Source of the DNA: Ruegeria meonggei
GTDB taxonomy: Bacteria > Pseudomonadota > Alphaproteobacteria > Rhodobacterales > Rhodobacteraceae
DNA: 64,000 nt
NCBI RefSeq assembly: GCF_900172215.1
Contig: NZ_FWFP01000002.1
Location: 1 to 64,000 of the forward strand
Direction: 5' to 3'
The first letter of the stretch is position 1; every line of letters begins with the position of its first letter. A program made the translations under genes and the position numbers. The notes below the pieces were generated by a model. That model saw only the letters and a list, made by a program, of their open reading frames with translations, did no database searches and was not told the DNA's origin. Below are positions 16,572-27,241 of this stretch, in pieces.

Positions 16572-17273
16572 ATGACAGAAGACAAATCAGCAATACGGAA
16601 CGCGGCTACGGTCATCGTGCTACGAGACCGCTTGACCAACCCCTCGATCCTAATGGGGCAGCGCGGCGCAAAAGCCGCCTTCATGCCGAACAAGTTTGTG
16701 TTTCCCGGTGGCGCCGTGGACGCGGCGGATTCGGATGTGTCTTTGGCGTCGAACCTGCCCGAGATTTGCAGCGAACGGCTGAGCGAACAGGCGCAGCCGG
16801 GCATGCAGAACGCTTTGGCCGCTGCCGCAATCCGTGAGTTATGGGAAGAAACCGGGCTGATGCTTGGCCAGCCCGGTGGCTGGCTCGGATCGGTGCCCGA
16901 AGATTGGCAAAGCTTTGCGGACATGGGTATTCAACCCGCGGCGGATGCGCTTCAGTTTGTGTTTCGGGCGGTGACACCTCCGGGTCGTCCGCGCCGGTTT
17001 GATGCGCGGTTCTTTCTGGTCGACGCCACAGCGATACAAGGCGACCTGGACGATTTCAGCCGTGCCTCGGACGAGCTGTCCCATTTGCAATGGGTTGCAC
17101 TAGAGCGGGCGCGCGATCTGGACCTGCCCTTTATTACTGAGGTTGTGCTGGCGGAAATCGCAGCACGGATCACTGACACCGCGCCGCCCACTTCAGTCCC
17201 CTTTTACCAGCACAGCGATGAACAAAGCCTGTTCCTGCGTCTGAAGGGCTATCCGATGCCCGAAACGGACTAA
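16572..17273 (+). CDS. NUDIX hydrolase
   Basis: The 233-aa product starts at ATG 16572. It has a variant NUDIX box with R88-E-L-W-E-E-T-G95 preceded by the FVFPGGAVD strand; the Glu expected eight residues before the Arg is Asn. The length and the insert between strand and box recall the NUDT7/NUDT19-like CoA diphosphatase branch more than MutT, but the substrate cannot be assigned. It converges on RNase J with ten bases between stops. Confidence 0.88.
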   Translation: MTEDKSAIRNAATVIVLRDRLTNPSILMGQRGAKAAFMPNKFVFPGGAVDAADSDVSLASNLPEICSERLSEQAQPGMQNALAAAAIRELWEETGLMLGQPGGWLGSVPEDWQSFADMGIQPAADALQFVFRAVTPPGRPRRFDARFFLVDATAIQGDLDDFSRASDELSHLQWVALERARDLDLPFITEVVLAEIAARITDTAPPTSVPFYQHSDEQSLFLRLKGYPMPETD

Positions 17274-17283
17274 GACTCGGCGC

Positions 17284-18951
17284 TTACTTCATTCGGCTGA
17301 TCACCGTCGTCACCTCGGGCTTTTTGCCGATCTCAGATTTTGCGGTCTGCCGAACGATGCGGCGCAGGGCTTCTTCCAGTTTGTCATCATCCCGCAGGGT
17401 TTTTGCATCTGCCCGCATGAGGAACTGGTTCAGATCCTCTTCCAGTACCTCGACCAACGCCGCACGCGAGGTTCCGGTTTCGGACAACCCCATCGTATCG
17501 CACCAGGGCTCGCCCAACGGCTCGTTCTCTTCGTCCAGAATAACGGTCACAGTAACATGCCCGTTCAGCGCCATACGGATTCGGTCGCGCACAACCCCGT
17601 CCAAAGCACCAACCTTGACCGTGCCGTCCAGATAAGTCCGACCGGTTTCAATATAGTCCACCACACGCGGCGCGTTCCCGGTCAGGTCCAGCATAGTGCC
17701 GTTGACCGCCAGAATACCCGTGCGCCCACCGGCCTCGGCCAACTTGGCGTGTTCGCGCAGGTGACGGTGTTCACCATGCATCGGGATGACCATCTGCGGA
17801 TCGATCAGCGCATGCACTTTCTCAAGATCCGGTCTATTGGCATGGCCCGAGACATGATAGAGACCCGAGCTGTCATCCACCACATCCACACCCTTTTCGC
17901 TGAGCTGGTTCATGATGAAGATCACGCCACGCTCATTTCCTGGGATGGTCTTGGACGAGAACAGGAACAGATCGCCCTCTTTCAACTCCAGCCCGCGATA
18001 CTTACCGCGCGCCAGTTGTGCGCTGGCGGCCCGACGTTCACCCTGACTTCCGGTCACAAGTAACATCAGATTCTGGCGCGGCAGGTCGACGGCCTCTTCG
18101 GCGCTAACGACTTTGGGAAAGTCCGTCAGGATGCCGGTTTCAGTGGCCGCCTCGATCATACGTCGCATGGCGCGACCCAGCAGAACGACCGAACGCCCGG
18201 CCCGCTGCCCGGCTTCGGCCAATGTCTTCACCCGGGCCACGTTTGACGCAAAGGTCGTGGCAACCACCATACCGCTGGCGCTTTCTACCAACCTGGTGAT
18301 CTCAGGGCCGACCTCGGATTCCGAGCGTCCGGCATGCTGGGAAAACACGTTTGTGCTGTCGCACACCAACGCTTTTACACCGGGCTTGGCCACCTCGGCC
18401 CACAGGTCGGGATCAAACGGCTCACCCACGATAGGGGCTGTGTCCAGCTTGAAGTCGCCCGTGTGCACGATCCGGCCCGCAGGGGTGTCAAGAACCAGCG
18501 CGGCACTTTCGGGAATCGAATGTGACACCGGTAGGAACCCGACCGAGAATGGACCTACCGAAATCTGTTCTGGCCAGGCCGAGATGGTCTGAACAGCGTC
18601 TTCGGGGTGGCCATGCTCTTCCATTTTGCGGCGCGCGATGTTGGCGGTGAACGCCCGCGCATAGATCGGCGCGCCTAGTGCGCCATAACAATGCGCCACA
18701 GCGCCGACGTGGTCCTCATGCGCGTGGGTGACAAAGACGGCCTCCAACCGGTCGGCACGTTCCTGCAACCAGGAAATATCCGCGTGGATCAGGTCAACCC
18801 CCGGCGTCGTGTCCATATCCGGAAAGGTCACCCCCAGGTCAACAAGGATCAACCGTTCTTGCCCAGGCTTGCCATAGCCATAGACATACGCGTTCATGCC
18901 AATTTCGCCTGCACCGCCCAGCGGCAGATAGATCAGTCGTTCACTGCTCAT
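17284..18951 (-). CDS. rnj: Ribonuclease J
   Basis: The 555-aa beta-CASP ribonuclease acts in 5' end-dependent mRNA decay and rRNA maturation. It shows LGGAGEIGMN near the N terminus, the zinc motif H76-A-H78-E-D-H81, a later HTGDFKLD, GSQGERRAA and HVSGHANR, then the C-terminal dimerisation region. Its ATG overlaps the coaX stop by four bases. The order birA-coaX-rnj downstream of nuo is standard in Rhodobacterales. Confidence 0.95.
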   Translation of the reverse strand: MSSERLIYLPLGGAGEIGMNAYVYGYGKPGQERLILVDLGVTFPDMDTTPGVDLIHADISWLQERADRLEAVFVTHAHEDHVGAVAHCYGALGAPIYARAFTANIARRKMEEHGHPEDAVQTISAWPEQISVGPFSVGFLPVSHSIPESAALVLDTPAGRIVHTGDFKLDTAPIVGEPFDPDLWAEVAKPGVKALVCDSTNVFSQHAGRSESEVGPEITRLVESASGMVVATTFASNVARVKTLAEAGQRAGRSVVLLGRAMRRMIEAATETGILTDFPKVVSAEEAVDLPRQNLMLLVTGSQGERRAASAQLARGKYRGLELKEGDLFLFSSKTIPGNERGVIFIMNQLSEKGVDVVDDSSGLYHVSGHANRPDLEKVHALIDPQMVIPMHGEHRHLREHAKLAEAGGRTGILAVNGTMLDLTGNAPRVVDYIETGRTYLDGTVKVGALDGVVRDRIRMALNGHVTVTVILDEENEPLGEPWCDTMGLSETGTSRAALVEVLEEDLNQFLMRADAKTLRDDDKLEEALRRIVRQTAKSEIGKKPEVTTVISRMK

Positions 18952-19727
18952 GTCGAGCCATTTTCCTTGTTATAGCGATGGATCACGGTCAGGCCGTGCA
19001 TCGTCAAATCGTCTTCGATGGCGTCAAACCCGACGTCAGCCTGATCGAACAAAGGGGCCAGCCCGCCAGTTCCGATCACTTTCATCGGCATTCCATATTC
19101 TGCTTTGATCCGGGCAATCAACCCCTCGATCAGCCCGGAATAGCCCCAATACACGCCTGACTGGATACAGCCAACCGTATTCGTGCCAATCACCCTTTCC
19201 GGGCGCGTGATGTCGATATGCGGCAATGCCGCTGCCCCTTGGTGCAAAGCCTCAAGGGACAGGTTTACACCGGGCGCAATGATGCCGCCAACATATGCCC
19301 CATCCGAGGCCACAACATCAAAATTCGTAGCCGTTCCAAAATCGACGACAACCACATCGCCACCATGCCGATCGAACGCCGCCACCGCATTTGCCAACCG
19401 GTCCGGCCCGGGTACTGTCCCCTCATCAATCCGGGGCGCAACCGGCAGCAGGCATTCAGGCTTACCCACGACCAGCGGCCGACACCCAAAGAAACGATCC
19501 GCAAAAATCCGCAGGTTGAACACCACCCGGGGCACTGTTGAGGCAATTATGACATCTGTGATGTCAGCCTCGATCCCGTAATGCTTAACCAAGGTCGAAT
19601 ACCAGGTGAAATAGGCATCTGCCGTGCGGGAATGGTGGGTCGACGTGCGCAAGGTGCACAGAAAACTCTCACCATCCCAGATCGAGAAAACGGTGTTTGT
19701 ATTGCCGCAATCAATTGCCAAAAGCAT
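18948..19727 (-). CDS. coaX: Type III pantothenate kinase
   Basis: Catalyses the first step of CoA synthesis, phosphorylating pantothenate. The 259-aa product has the ASKHA-fold phosphate motif IDCGNTNTVF at residues 5-14, PDRLANAVAAFDRHGG, DFGTATNFDVV and a late IGTGGLAPL, all typical of CoaX. AAGGAG precedes ATG 19727. It lies 11 bases after birA and overlaps rnj. Confidence 0.95.
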   Translation of the reverse strand: MLLAIDCGNTNTVFSIWDGESFLCTLRTSTHHSRTADAYFTWYSTLVKHYGIEADITDVIIASTVPRVVFNLRIFADRFFGCRPLVVGKPECLLPVAPRIDEGTVPGPDRLANAVAAFDRHGGDVVVVDFGTATNFDVVASDGAYVGGIIAPGVNLSLEALHQGAAALPHIDITRPERVIGTNTVGCIQSGVYWGYSGLIEGLIARIKAEYGMPMKVIGTGGLAPLFDQADVGFDAIEDDLTMHGLTVIHRYNKENGST

Positions 19728-19738
19728 CCCGGTCTCCT

Positions 19739-20488
19739 TCAGAAAAACACATCCGCCGCTGGAATGCCAACGCGGCCTTTGGCGGTCTTTAGGACAAGGT
19801 TGCCGCTGCTGTCCACGGTTTCAAAGGTCCCCACCGTCTCGGACGTAGCGGTGCGGGCGGTGATGACTTCGCCCAACCGGGCTGCGCGGGACAACCACGC
19901 GGTTCGGATCGGCTCGAACCCGTAGGTGGCAAACTGGCTTTCGTACCCGGCATAAGCTGCGGCCAGTTCGGTTAGAAAATCCTCAGGCGTGACGCTGGCA
20001 CCGGTTTCAGACAGCAGCGAAACAGGGCGCAGTGCACCGGGTTCTACCGCATGGCTCGGAGGAGCCTCGGACAGGTTGACGCCAATGCCGATGGACAAGT
20101 GCGACACGGCGCGTCCCTGCCCTGTGCTTTCCAAAAGTATACCAGCCAGCTTCCCACCGTTCAGCAACACATCATTAGGCCACTTAAGCGCAAAGCCAGC
20201 AGCACGCCCGGTGACCGCGACACAGGCGTCAAACAGGGCCAGCGCCGCCACAAAGCTGCGCAAGGCGGCTTGTTCAGGGCTACCGTCCGGGCGCATCAAC
20301 AGAGTGGCCGCCAGATTGCCCTTAGGGTTGGCCCAAGCCCGCCCCCGTCGACCACGTGCCGAAGTTTGGCTATGCGCCATGATCCACACTGGTCCTTGCG
20401 CCGAAGGGGCAATACGGGCCGCCTCATCCAACGTACTGTCGACCTGTTGCAACACGTGCAAGCCGTATCCCTGCGGCCAGTCGGTCAT
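19739..20488 (-). CDS. birA: Biotin--[acetyl-CoA carboxylase] ligase
   Basis: Attaches biotin to carboxylase carrier domains; in this window a client is the methylcrotonyl-CoA carboxylase alpha subunit. The 249-aa product has the ligase motifs DSTLDEAARI, SARGRRGRAWANPKGNL and LKWPNDVLLNGGKLAGILLE. The N-terminal helix-turn-helix of bifunctional BirA is absent, so it is a ligase only. It lies 54 bases after nuoN, just past a terminator-like hairpin, and its start lacks an obvious ribosome-binding site. Confidence 0.93.
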   Translation of the reverse strand: MTDWPQGYGLHVLQQVDSTLDEAARIAPSAQGPVWIMAHSQTSARGRRGRAWANPKGNLAATLLMRPDGSPEQAALRSFVAALALFDACVAVTGRAAGFALKWPNDVLLNGGKLAGILLESTGQGRAVSHLSIGIGVNLSEAPPSHAVEPGALRPVSLLSETGASVTPEDFLTELAAAYAGYESQFATYGFEPIRTAWLSRAARLGEVITARTATSETVGTFETVDSSGNLVLKTAKGRVGIPAADVFF

Positions 20489-20491
20489 GTC

Positions 20492-20518
20492 AAAAAGGCC
20501 CGGTTCGCCGACCGAGCC
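20492..20518 (-). terminator. Terminator-like hairpin between nuoN and birA
   Basis: On the minus strand GGCTCGGT pairs with ACCGGGCC (one T-G wobble) around CGGCGA, followed directly by TTTTTG. This is a rho-independent terminator layout 24 bases after the nuoN stop. The T run ends four bases before the birA ATG, so birA is either read by read-through or by a promoter overlapping this element. Confidence 0.65.
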
Positions 20519-20542
20519 CTCTGCAATTGGGTAATTTGTATG

Positions 20543-21985
20543 TCAGTTGACAAGTGTCGTTGCCGCGGCTGCAGCCGCGCTTTCGATACCGAACTGATAA
20601 ATCACACCGACCAGCATCATCGCCGCAGACCCCATAAGGGCAACCCACAGAACCGGGGTCGAGCGCGTCTCGATCGGGTCCTCATTCTCGTCCCCGAAAT
20701 ACATGTAGAACACGATCCGCAGATAATAGAACGCACCGATGACCGAGGCGATGGCCGAAACGATGACCAAGCCCGTCAGACCCGCACTGACACCGGCTTG
20801 CCACACGCCGAACTTGGCGAAAAAACCCAGCATCGGCGGCACGCCTGCAAGGCTGAACATCAAGATCAATACGGCCAATGCCTTACCGGGATCACGCTTT
20901 GAATACTGGCGCAAAGCATCGATGTCAGTGACGGGTTTTCCATCGCGCTCCATCATCAGGATGAACGCAAACGTGCCGATATTCATGGTCACATAGATCG
21001 CCAGGTACATCAGCATCGCCTTGACGCCCATTTCGGTGCCTGCCGCCAATCCAATAAGCGCATACCCCATATGGGCAATCGACGAGAACGCCATCAGACG
21101 TTTGATGTTGCGCTGACCGATGGCCGCAACTGCGCCCAGCAGCATCGACAGAACCGAAAGCAGCACAATCACCTGCTGCCAGTCTTTCACCACTCCACCA
21201 AAGGCGTCATGCAGCACCCGCGCAAACAGGGCCATCGCAGCCACCTTGGGCGCGGTTGCGAAGAAAGCTGTAATCGGCGTAGGCGAGCCTTCATATACGT
21301 CCGGTGTCCACATATGGAACGGCACGGCCGAGACCTTGAACGCCAGGCCCGAGATCAGGAAGATCAGGCCGAAGAGCAGACCAACTGAAACCTCTCCGTG
21401 ATGGACAGTCTGGATGATGCCCGAGAACAGCGTGGTGCCGGTAAAGCCATAGACCAGCGATGCACCGTACAGCAGCAGGCCCGAGCTGAGCGCACCCAGT
21501 ACAAAGTACTTCAGACCGGCTTCGGTGGATTTGGCGCTGTCACGACGCAATGCGGCCACAACATACAAGGACAGCGATTGCAGCTCCAGTCCCATATACA
21601 GAGACATCAGGTCGCCTGCGCTGACCATCATCATCATGCCCACGGCGGCCAGCGCCACCAGCAGGGGATATTCGAACCGCAACAGATCGCGCCGCGCCAT
21701 GTAGTCCTGGCTCATCACCAGAACCGCAGCTGCAGACAAAAGGATTGTCACCTTGGCAAAGCGAGAGAACCCGTCATCCACAAACATGCCGTTGAACGCC
21801 ACGTTGACACCGTCGCCGTTTGTGGCGATCCAGAAGGCCAGCAGCGCCATCAGCGCCGCCGTCGTCCAGACCAAAACCGAAGCCAGCCCGTCTTTCGTCG
21901 TGTAAACGGCCCCAATCAAAGCGACCATCGCATAGACAGCCAGAACGATCTCCGGCAGGATTATTGTCAGATCAGCCTGGATCAT
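20543..21985 (-). CDS. nuoN: NADH-quinone oxidoreductase subunit N
   Basis: Antiporter-like proton-pumping subunit of complex I, 480 aa with about 14 transmembrane helices. [21 protein letters not shown] and the segment [13 protein letters not shown] are diagnostic of NuoN/NuoM/NuoL proteins; the length fits NuoN. It is the last nuo gene, 15 bases after nuoM, with GGAG before ATG 21985, and is followed by a terminator-like hairpin. Confidence 0.97.
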   Translation of the reverse strand: MIQADLTIILPEIVLAVYAMVALIGAVYTTKDGLASVLVWTTAALMALLAFWIATNGDGVNVAFNGMFVDDGFSRFAKVTILLSAAAVLVMSQDYMARRDLLRFEYPLLVALAAVGMMMMVSAGDLMSLYMGLELQSLSLYVVAALRRDSAKSTEAGLKYFVLGALSSGLLLYGASLVYGFTGTTLFSGIIQTVHHGEVSVGLLFGLIFLISGLAFKVSAVPFHMWTPDVYEGSPTPITAFFATAPKVAAMALFARVLHDAFGGVVKDWQQVIVLLSVLSMLLGAVAAIGQRNIKRLMAFSSIAHMGYALIGLAAGTEMGVKAMLMYLAIYVTMNIGTFAFILMMERDGKPVTDIDALRQYSKRDPGKALAVLILMFSLAGVPPMLGFFAKFGVWQAGVSAGLTGLVIVSAIASVIGAFYYLRIVFYMYFGDENEDPIETRSTPVLWVALMGSAAMMLVGVIYQFGIESAAAAAATTLVN

Positions 21986-22000
21986 GTCTCCAAAGCTCCC

Positions 22001-23545
22001 TTAATGCGAGGCGGCCGTCTGGGTCACGGCTTCAGCCGCGGCCAGAGCCGTGTCATAGTTCAAAATCAGCGCAGCGGTCGAGTTGCCGATCACATCGGTT
22101 ACCAGCGACGGGTAGACCCCCAGCAGGATGGTCATCACGATCAGCGGCGCAAAGATCAGCCGCTCGCGCGAGCTCATGTCCGTCATCGCCTTGAGGCTTT
22201 CCTTGATCAGGTCACCAAATACCACGCGGCGATAAAGCCATAGCGCGTATGCAGCCGAGAAGATCACACCGCTTGCTGCCACAGCCGTCACCCAGGTGTT
22301 GACCTGGAAGGCGCCCATCAGCGTCAGGAATTCCCCGATAAAGCCGCTGGTCCCCGGCAGGCCGACATTGGCCATGGTGAACAGCATGAAGACCAAGGCA
22401 TACGCGGGCATCCGTATCACCAGACCGCCATAAGCTTCGATATCGCGGGTATGCATCCGGTCATAGATTACTCCGACACACAGGAACAGCGCCGCCGAGA
22501 TGAACCCATGGCTGAGCATCTGAAATATGGCCCCGTCGATCCCCTGCTGGTTCGCGGCAAAAATCCCCATGGTCACAAAGCCCATATGCGCGACCGAGGA
22601 ATAGGCGATCAGCTTTTTCATGTCTTCCTGCACCAGCGCCACCAGCGAGGTGTAGACAACGGCAATCGCCGACATCCACAGCACCAGATCGGTCATCACG
22701 GCTGACCCCACCGGGAACATCGGCAGACTGAACCGCAAGAAGCCATAGCCACCCATCTTCAACAGGATCGCCGCAAGCACGACGGACCCCGCCGTGGGTG
22801 CCTGCACGTGCGCGTCCGGCAACCAGGTATGAACCGGCCACATCGGCATCTTGACGGCAAAACTGGCGAAGAATGCCAGGAACATCAGCGTTTGCATGCC
22901 GCCTACGACGTAGACACCCAGCACGCTGAACCCGTCAGATGAGAAATGATGCGTCATCAGCGCCGGGATGTCTGTGGTGCCGGCATCCGCATACATCGCA
23001 ACCATCGCCACCAGCATCAGGACCGAGCCGAAAAACGTGTAAAGGAAGAACTTGAAGCTCGCATAGATGCGCTCTTTACCGCCCCAGATACCGATGATCA
23101 GGAACATCGGGATCAGGCCGGCCTCGAAGAACAGGTAAAACAGCACCAGATCCAGCGCCATGAACACGCCCAGCATCAGCGTTTCCAGCAACAGGAACGC
23201 GATCATGTATTCCTTGACGCGGTCGGTCACGTTCCAGCTGGCCAGGATTGTCAGCGGCATGATGAACGTGGTCAGAAGCACGAACAGAACGCTGATGCCG
23301 TCCACGCCCATTTTGTACTTCAGACCCAGCAGCCACTGGCCTTCTTCCACCATCTGGAAGCCGGTGTTGGACGGATCGAAACCTGTGTAGATACCGATCG
23401 AGACAAGAAACGTCACCGTAGTTGCAACCAGCGCGACCCATTTTGCGTTGCGCTGTGCGGCCACGTCCTCGCCATGCAGGAACAGGGCCAGAATGCCTGC
23501 CGCCACGGCCGGAATGAAGGTGACGATCGAGAGGATGTTATCCAT
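22001..23545 (-). CDS. nuoM: NADH-quinone oxidoreductase subunit M
   Basis: Complex I proton-pumping membrane subunit, 514 aa. I chose ATG 23545, whose A is also the last base of the nuoL stop (TAATG), over an upstream in-frame start inside nuo[20 protein letters not shown] opens the protein. The antiporter signatures [21 protein letters not shown] and [15 protein letters not shown] are present, including the conserved Glu and Lys region on helices 5 and 7. Confidence 0.97.
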   Translation of the reverse strand: MDNILSIVTFIPAVAAGILALFLHGEDVAAQRNAKWVALVATTVTFLVSIGIYTGFDPSNTGFQMVEEGQWLLGLKYKMGVDGISVLFVLLTTFIMPLTILASWNVTDRVKEYMIAFLLLETLMLGVFMALDLVLFYLFFEAGLIPMFLIIGIWGGKERIYASFKFFLYTFFGSVLMLVAMVAMYADAGTTDIPALMTHHFSSDGFSVLGVYVVGGMQTLMFLAFFASFAVKMPMWPVHTWLPDAHVQAPTAGSVVLAAILLKMGGYGFLRFSLPMFPVGSAVMTDLVLWMSAIAVVYTSLVALVQEDMKKLIAYSSVAHMGFVTMGIFAANQQGIDGAIFQMLSHGFISAALFLCVGVIYDRMHTRDIEAYGGLVIRMPAYALVFMLFTMANVGLPGTSGFIGEFLTLMGAFQVNTWVTAVAASGVIFSAAYALWLYRRVVFGDLIKESLKAMTDMSSRERLIFAPLIVMTILLGVYPSLVTDVIGNSTAALILNYDTALAAAEAVTQTAASH

Positions 23546-25698
23546 TAGTGGGCGCCTCCGCCGATCGACATCCAGGTGACCAGGGCTGCTAGCCCCAAAA
23601 CCATCCAGAAGGCGTAAGTAAAGATGTAGCCCGTCTGCGCCTTTCCTGCGAGGCGGGTAAAGAAGGGAACAACGCCCATCGCGATCCCGTTCAGGAAGCC
23701 GTCGATGGTGTTGCCATCGCCGCGTTTCCACAGGAACCGGCCTATTGCCAAGGTGGGTTTGACAAAAATCGCATCGTAGATCTCGTCAAAATACCATTTG
23801 TTCAGCAGGAACAGGTACAGCGGACGCTGGTTCGCTGCCAGACGTGCGGGCAGCGACGTGTTCACGATGTAGAACCAATAGGCCACGAAAAAGCCCAGCG
23901 CCATCGCGACAAAAGGCGAGACCTTGACCCATTTTGGGGCTGCATGCGCATCGTCCAGAACATGGTTGTCCGGCCCCATGTAAATCGCGCCCTCTCCAGG
24001 CTCACCGGCAAACACATAGTGATGATCGCCGCCATGGGCCGCTTTTTCATCATGTGCAGCATCATCGCCGTGGCCGTCATCCGCGTGCGCTTCATCAGCA
24101 TGCGTGTCGTCACCATGGGTCGCATCGGCAGTGCCGTGATCACCAGCTTCAGCATGCTCGGACGCCTCGGCCACCGGAATGCCATAGAACTTGCCAACCT
24201 TATCCGCGTGGCCAAAGAAGTTGCCATACCAGATCATCCCGGCAAACACCGCGCCCAGGGATAGAACCCCTAGCGGGACCAGCATGGACATCGGGCTTTC
24301 GTGCGCGTGCTCATGGGTGTGCTTGTCGCCCCGCTCTTCGCCATAGAAGGTCAGGAAGATCAAGCGCCAGCTGTAGAATGAAGTGAACGCAGCCGCTATC
24401 ACCAGCATCCAGAACGCATAGCCCGTGCCACCGGCAAAGGCGCTTTCGATAATCGCGTCCTTGGACAGGAAGCCAGCGAACCCGATCTGAGTCAGTGGAA
24501 TGCCAACACCGGTGATGGCCAGCGTGCCGATCATCATCGCAGCGAAAGTAAAGGGAATCTTCTTCCGCAAACCGCCGTATTCGGTCATCTCCTGCTCGTG
24601 ATGCATGGCGTGGATGACCGATCCTGCGCCAAGGAACAACAGCGCCTTGAAGAACGCGTGTGTCAGCAGGTGGAACATCGCTGCCGAATACATGCCAACA
24701 CCGGCGGCCACAAACATGTAGCCCAGCTGTGAACAGGTCGAATAGGCGATCACCCGTTTGATGTCGGTCTGTACCAGACCCACGGTCGCGGCAAAAAACG
24801 CGGTCGAGGCACCCAGGAAGGTGATGAACCCGGTCGCACCCGGCGCGAACTCCATCAGGGGCGACATGCGGCAGATCAGGAACACGCCAGCCGTCACCAT
24901 GGTCGCAGCGTGGATCAGTGCCGACACAGGCGTCGGGCCTTCCATCGCGTCCGGCAACCAAGTGTGCAGGATCAGCTGCGCCGATTTCCCCATGGCGCCG
25001 ATGAACAGCAGCACGCAGATCACTTCGATGGCGCTCCATTCGCCCCACAGGAAGTGCAGTTGTGTCTCTGCCAGTTTCGGAGCCGAGGCGAAGATGTCTG
25101 AGAAGTTGATGCTGTCGGTCAGCAGGAACAGCGCAAAAATCCCCAGCGCAAAGCCAAAGTCACCAACCCGGTTGACGATGAACGCTTTCATCGCGGCGGC
25201 ATTGGCGGTCGGTTTGCGATAGTAGAACCCGATCAACAGATAGGACGCGACGCCTACACCTTCCCAGCCAAAGAACATCTGAACCAGATTGTCCGCCGTC
25301 ACCAGCATCAGCATGGCGAATGTAAAGAACGACAGATAGGCAAAGAAGCGCGGCTTATAGCTTTCGCCCTCACGCCATTGCGGGTCGTTGTCCATGTAGC
25401 CAAAGGAATACAGGTGCACCAGCGCAGAGACGGTCGTCACCACAATCAGCATGATCGCGGTCAACCGGTCCAGACGCACCGCCCAGCTTGTCGACAGCGA
25501 ACCGCTTTCGATCCAGCGCATGATCTCGATCTGCTGGGTGTGACCGTCAAAGGTGAAGAAGATGATCCAGCTGAGCAGACAGGCCAGAAACAGCAGGCCC
25601 GTGGCGGTCCACATTGCAGCTTTCTCACCAATGAATCGCCAGCCAAAACCGCAGATCAGCGCGCCCACCAGAGGGGCAAAGAGGATGGTGGTTTCCAT
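23545..25698 (-). CDS. nuoL: NADH-quinone oxidoreductase subunit L with a His/Asp-rich loop
   Basis: Largest antiporter-like subunit of complex I, 717 aa, longer than the roughly 610 aa of enterobacterial NuoL. Signatures include [16 protein letters not shown] and [28 protein letters not shown] (read in two parts). The extra length is a polar loop at about residues 512-560 with roughly ten His and eleven Asp residues in 49, preceded by a shorter cluster [11 protein letters not shown] near residue 463. The loop lies before the final lateral helix and last transmembrane segment. ATG 25698 follows nuoK after six bases. Confidence 0.97.
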   Translation of the reverse strand: METTILFAPLVGALICGFGWRFIGEKAAMWTATGLLFLACLLSWIIFFTFDGHTQQIEIMRWIESGSLSTSWAVRLDRLTAIMLIVVTTVSALVHLYSFGYMDNDPQWREGESYKPRFFAYLSFFTFAMLMLVTADNLVQMFFGWEGVGVASYLLIGFYYRKPTANAAAMKAFIVNRVGDFGFALGIFALFLLTDSINFSDIFASAPKLAETQLHFLWGEWSAIEVICVLLFIGAMGKSAQLILHTWLPDAMEGPTPVSALIHAATMVTAGVFLICRMSPLMEFAPGATGFITFLGASTAFFAATVGLVQTDIKRVIAYSTCSQLGYMFVAAGVGMYSAAMFHLLTHAFFKALLFLGAGSVIHAMHHEQEMTEYGGLRKKIPFTFAAMMIGTLAITGVGIPLTQIGFAGFLSKDAIIESAFAGGTGYAFWMLVIAAAFTSFYSWRLIFLTFYGEERGDKHTHEHAHESPMSMLVPLGVLSLGAVFAGMIWYGNFFGHADKVGKFYGIPVAEASEHAEAGDHGTADATHGDDTHADEAHADDGHGDDAAHDEKAAHGGDHHYVFAGEPGEGAIYMGPDNHVLDDAHAAPKWVKVSPFVAMALGFFVAYWFYIVNTSLPARLAANQRPLYLFLLNKWYFDEIYDAIFVKPTLAIGRFLWKRGDGNTIDGFLNGIAMGVVPFFTRLAGKAQTGYIFTYAFWMVLGLAALVTWMSIGGGAH

Positions 25699-25704
25699 AT
25701 TCTC

Positions 25705-26010
25705 TTACCCCTTCATCATATTGACATCTTCAACCGCGATGGTGCCACGGTTGCGGAAGAAACAAACCAGAATGGCCAGCCCGATCGCCGCCTCGGCCGC
25801 CGCCACGGTCAAGACGAACAGCGTAAACACCTGCCCGACCAAATCGCCCAGAAAGCTGGAGAACGCCACAAGGTTGATATTCACCGCCAGCAGCATCAAC
25901 TCGATGCTCATCAGCAGGATGATGACGTTCTTGCGGTTCAGGAAGAGACCGAAGATGCCGATGACGAACAGCGTCGCCGCGACCGTCAGATAGTGTTCAA
26001 GTCCGATCAT
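25705..26010 (-). CDS. nuoK: NADH-quinone oxidoreductase subunit K
   Basis: Complex I membrane subunit of 101 aa with three transmembrane helices and the conserved Glu residues of helices 2 and 3 ([30 protein letters not shown]). I chose ATG 26010 ([15 protein letters not shown]), the normal NuoK start, which overlaps the stop of the orphan upstream gene by four bases (ATGA). NuoK is therefore coupled to an unrelated gene rather than directly to nuoJ. Confidence 0.97.
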   Translation of the reverse strand: MIGLEHYLTVAATLFVIGIFGLFLNRKNVIILLMSIELMLLAVNINLVAFSSFLGDLVGQVFTLFVLTVAAAEAAIGLAILVCFFRNRGTIAVEDVNMMKG

Positions 26011-26642
26011 AGCTTCGCTCCTGGCGAGTCGGGGTAGTAGAGTTTGCAGCCGCAAAAAGCGTCTATCGAATCGTTGCCCAAACGGTATTCGTAGAATTCC
26101 TCGAATTCGCTTTCGTCGTATGAACGAAGTCCAATCTCCGACGCTTGGGCGCGCAAATCACTAACGTTGTCAATTTTAGAAAGCTCTAGCGGGCCTTCGG
26201 GCGCTAGATGGTGTCCAATTAGGCTTGGCGTATATCCCGCAATGTGAGCTTGACCTTCTTCCGGATAAGGTCCTTTCCCAAGCAGGATGGCAGCCTGCAC
26301 ATTCTGGCAATCGGTGATCACCAAGTTGGTTTCAGGATTACAAGCATCCAGACTGTGGACCGTTTGCACCAGCAAGCCTGATTTGATCTTGTTAACTGGT
26401 GTACCAAAATAATCATCGTATTCGCCAGCAAAGGCAAAACTGCAGTACTGCCCACGGGCAACCGGAAATATGCCCTCACCACCTTCTTGGTCGCGGATCT
26501 TTTCGAGGACATCCCAATGAAACTCTGTACCCGTATCCATCAGGAAGCCCGCCATTGAGGCTGTCGAACAAGCATAGGAAGCACCGCTTGACGCAACCCA
26601 AGCGAAACAGATCGCTGGGATATGCTTCGTTATTTTTTTCAC
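26007..26642 (-). CDS. Orphan secreted protein between nuoJ and nuoK
   Basis: I do not recognise this 211-aa protein. It begins at GTG 26642, overlapping the nuoJ stop (GTGA), and its stop overlaps the nuoK start (ATGA). A signal peptide is likely ([20 protein letters not shown], cleavage near SYA). The mature part has several Cys residues, including a C-terminal AFCGCKLYY, and is acidic, with no membrane segment. Base composition is visibly more A+T-rich than the flanking nuo genes (about half G+C on the lines I counted), suggesting later insertion. A role in complex I is not implied by position alone. Confidence 0.72.
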   Translation of the reverse strand: MKKITKHIPAICFAWVASSGASYACSTASMAGFLMDTGTEFHWDVLEKIRDQEGGEGIFPVARGQYCSFAFAGEYDDYFGTPVNKIKSGLLVQTVHSLDACNPETNLVITDCQNVQAAILLGKGPYPEEGQAHIAGYTPSLIGHHLAPEGPLELSKIDNVSDLRAQASEIGLRSYDESEFEEFYEYRLGNDSIDAFCGCKLYYPDSPGAKL

Positions 26643-27241
26643 AACCCCTGCCCCGGTTTCACGTCCTTCAACTCCATCGCCTTGGCCGGGTCGCGCATCA
26701 TCTGGCCGATGATGTCCTGACGCTTGATGTCCTTGCGGTGGCGCAGCGTCAGAACGATGGCGCCGATCATGGCCACCAGCAGGATCAGGCCCGCCAGTTG
26801 GAACAGAAGGAAGTATTGATCGTACAGGATGACACCCAACGCCTCGGTGTTATGGCGATCCACTGGTACCGGCTGCGCCAGATTGGCAGCGGCTCCTTGC
26901 GCGCTATCCCAAGCGCCAAAGGCCATGACGAACTGCATCAGGATGACCAGACCGATCAGCAAGGCCAACGGCATATAGCGCGCCATCTCAGCCTTGAGCT
27001 CGGCAAAGTCCACGTCCAGCATCATCACCACGAACAGGAACAGCACTGCGACCGCGCCGACATAGACGATGATCAGCAGCATCGCCACGAACTCGGCCCC
27101 CAGCAGCACGAACAGACCTGCCGAGGAGAGAAAGGACAGGATCAACCAGAGCACCGAGTGTACCGGCTGGCGGCTGATCACCGTGAACAGCCCGCCGGTG
27201 ATGGCGCTGATGGCAAACAGGTAGAAGGCAAAGACGGTCAT
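26639..27241 (-). CDS. nuoJ: NADH-quinone oxidoreductase subunit J
   Basis: Complex I membrane subunit of 200 aa with five transmembrane helices; [19 protein letters not shown] and the pi-bulge region [21 protein letters not shown] are diagnostic. The ATG overlaps the stop of the carboxymuconolactone decarboxylase-like gene, and its stop overlaps the GTG of the orphan secreted gene. Confidence 0.97.
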   Translation of the reverse strand: MTVFAFYLFAISAITGGLFTVISRQPVHSVLWLILSFLSSAGLFVLLGAEFVAMLLIIVYVGAVAVLFLFVVMMLDVDFAELKAEMARYMPLALLIGLVILMQFVMAFGAWDSAQGAAANLAQPVPVDRHNTEALGVILYDQYFLLFQLAGLILLVAMIGAIVLTLRHRKDIKRQDIIGQMMRDPAKAMELKDVKPGQGL

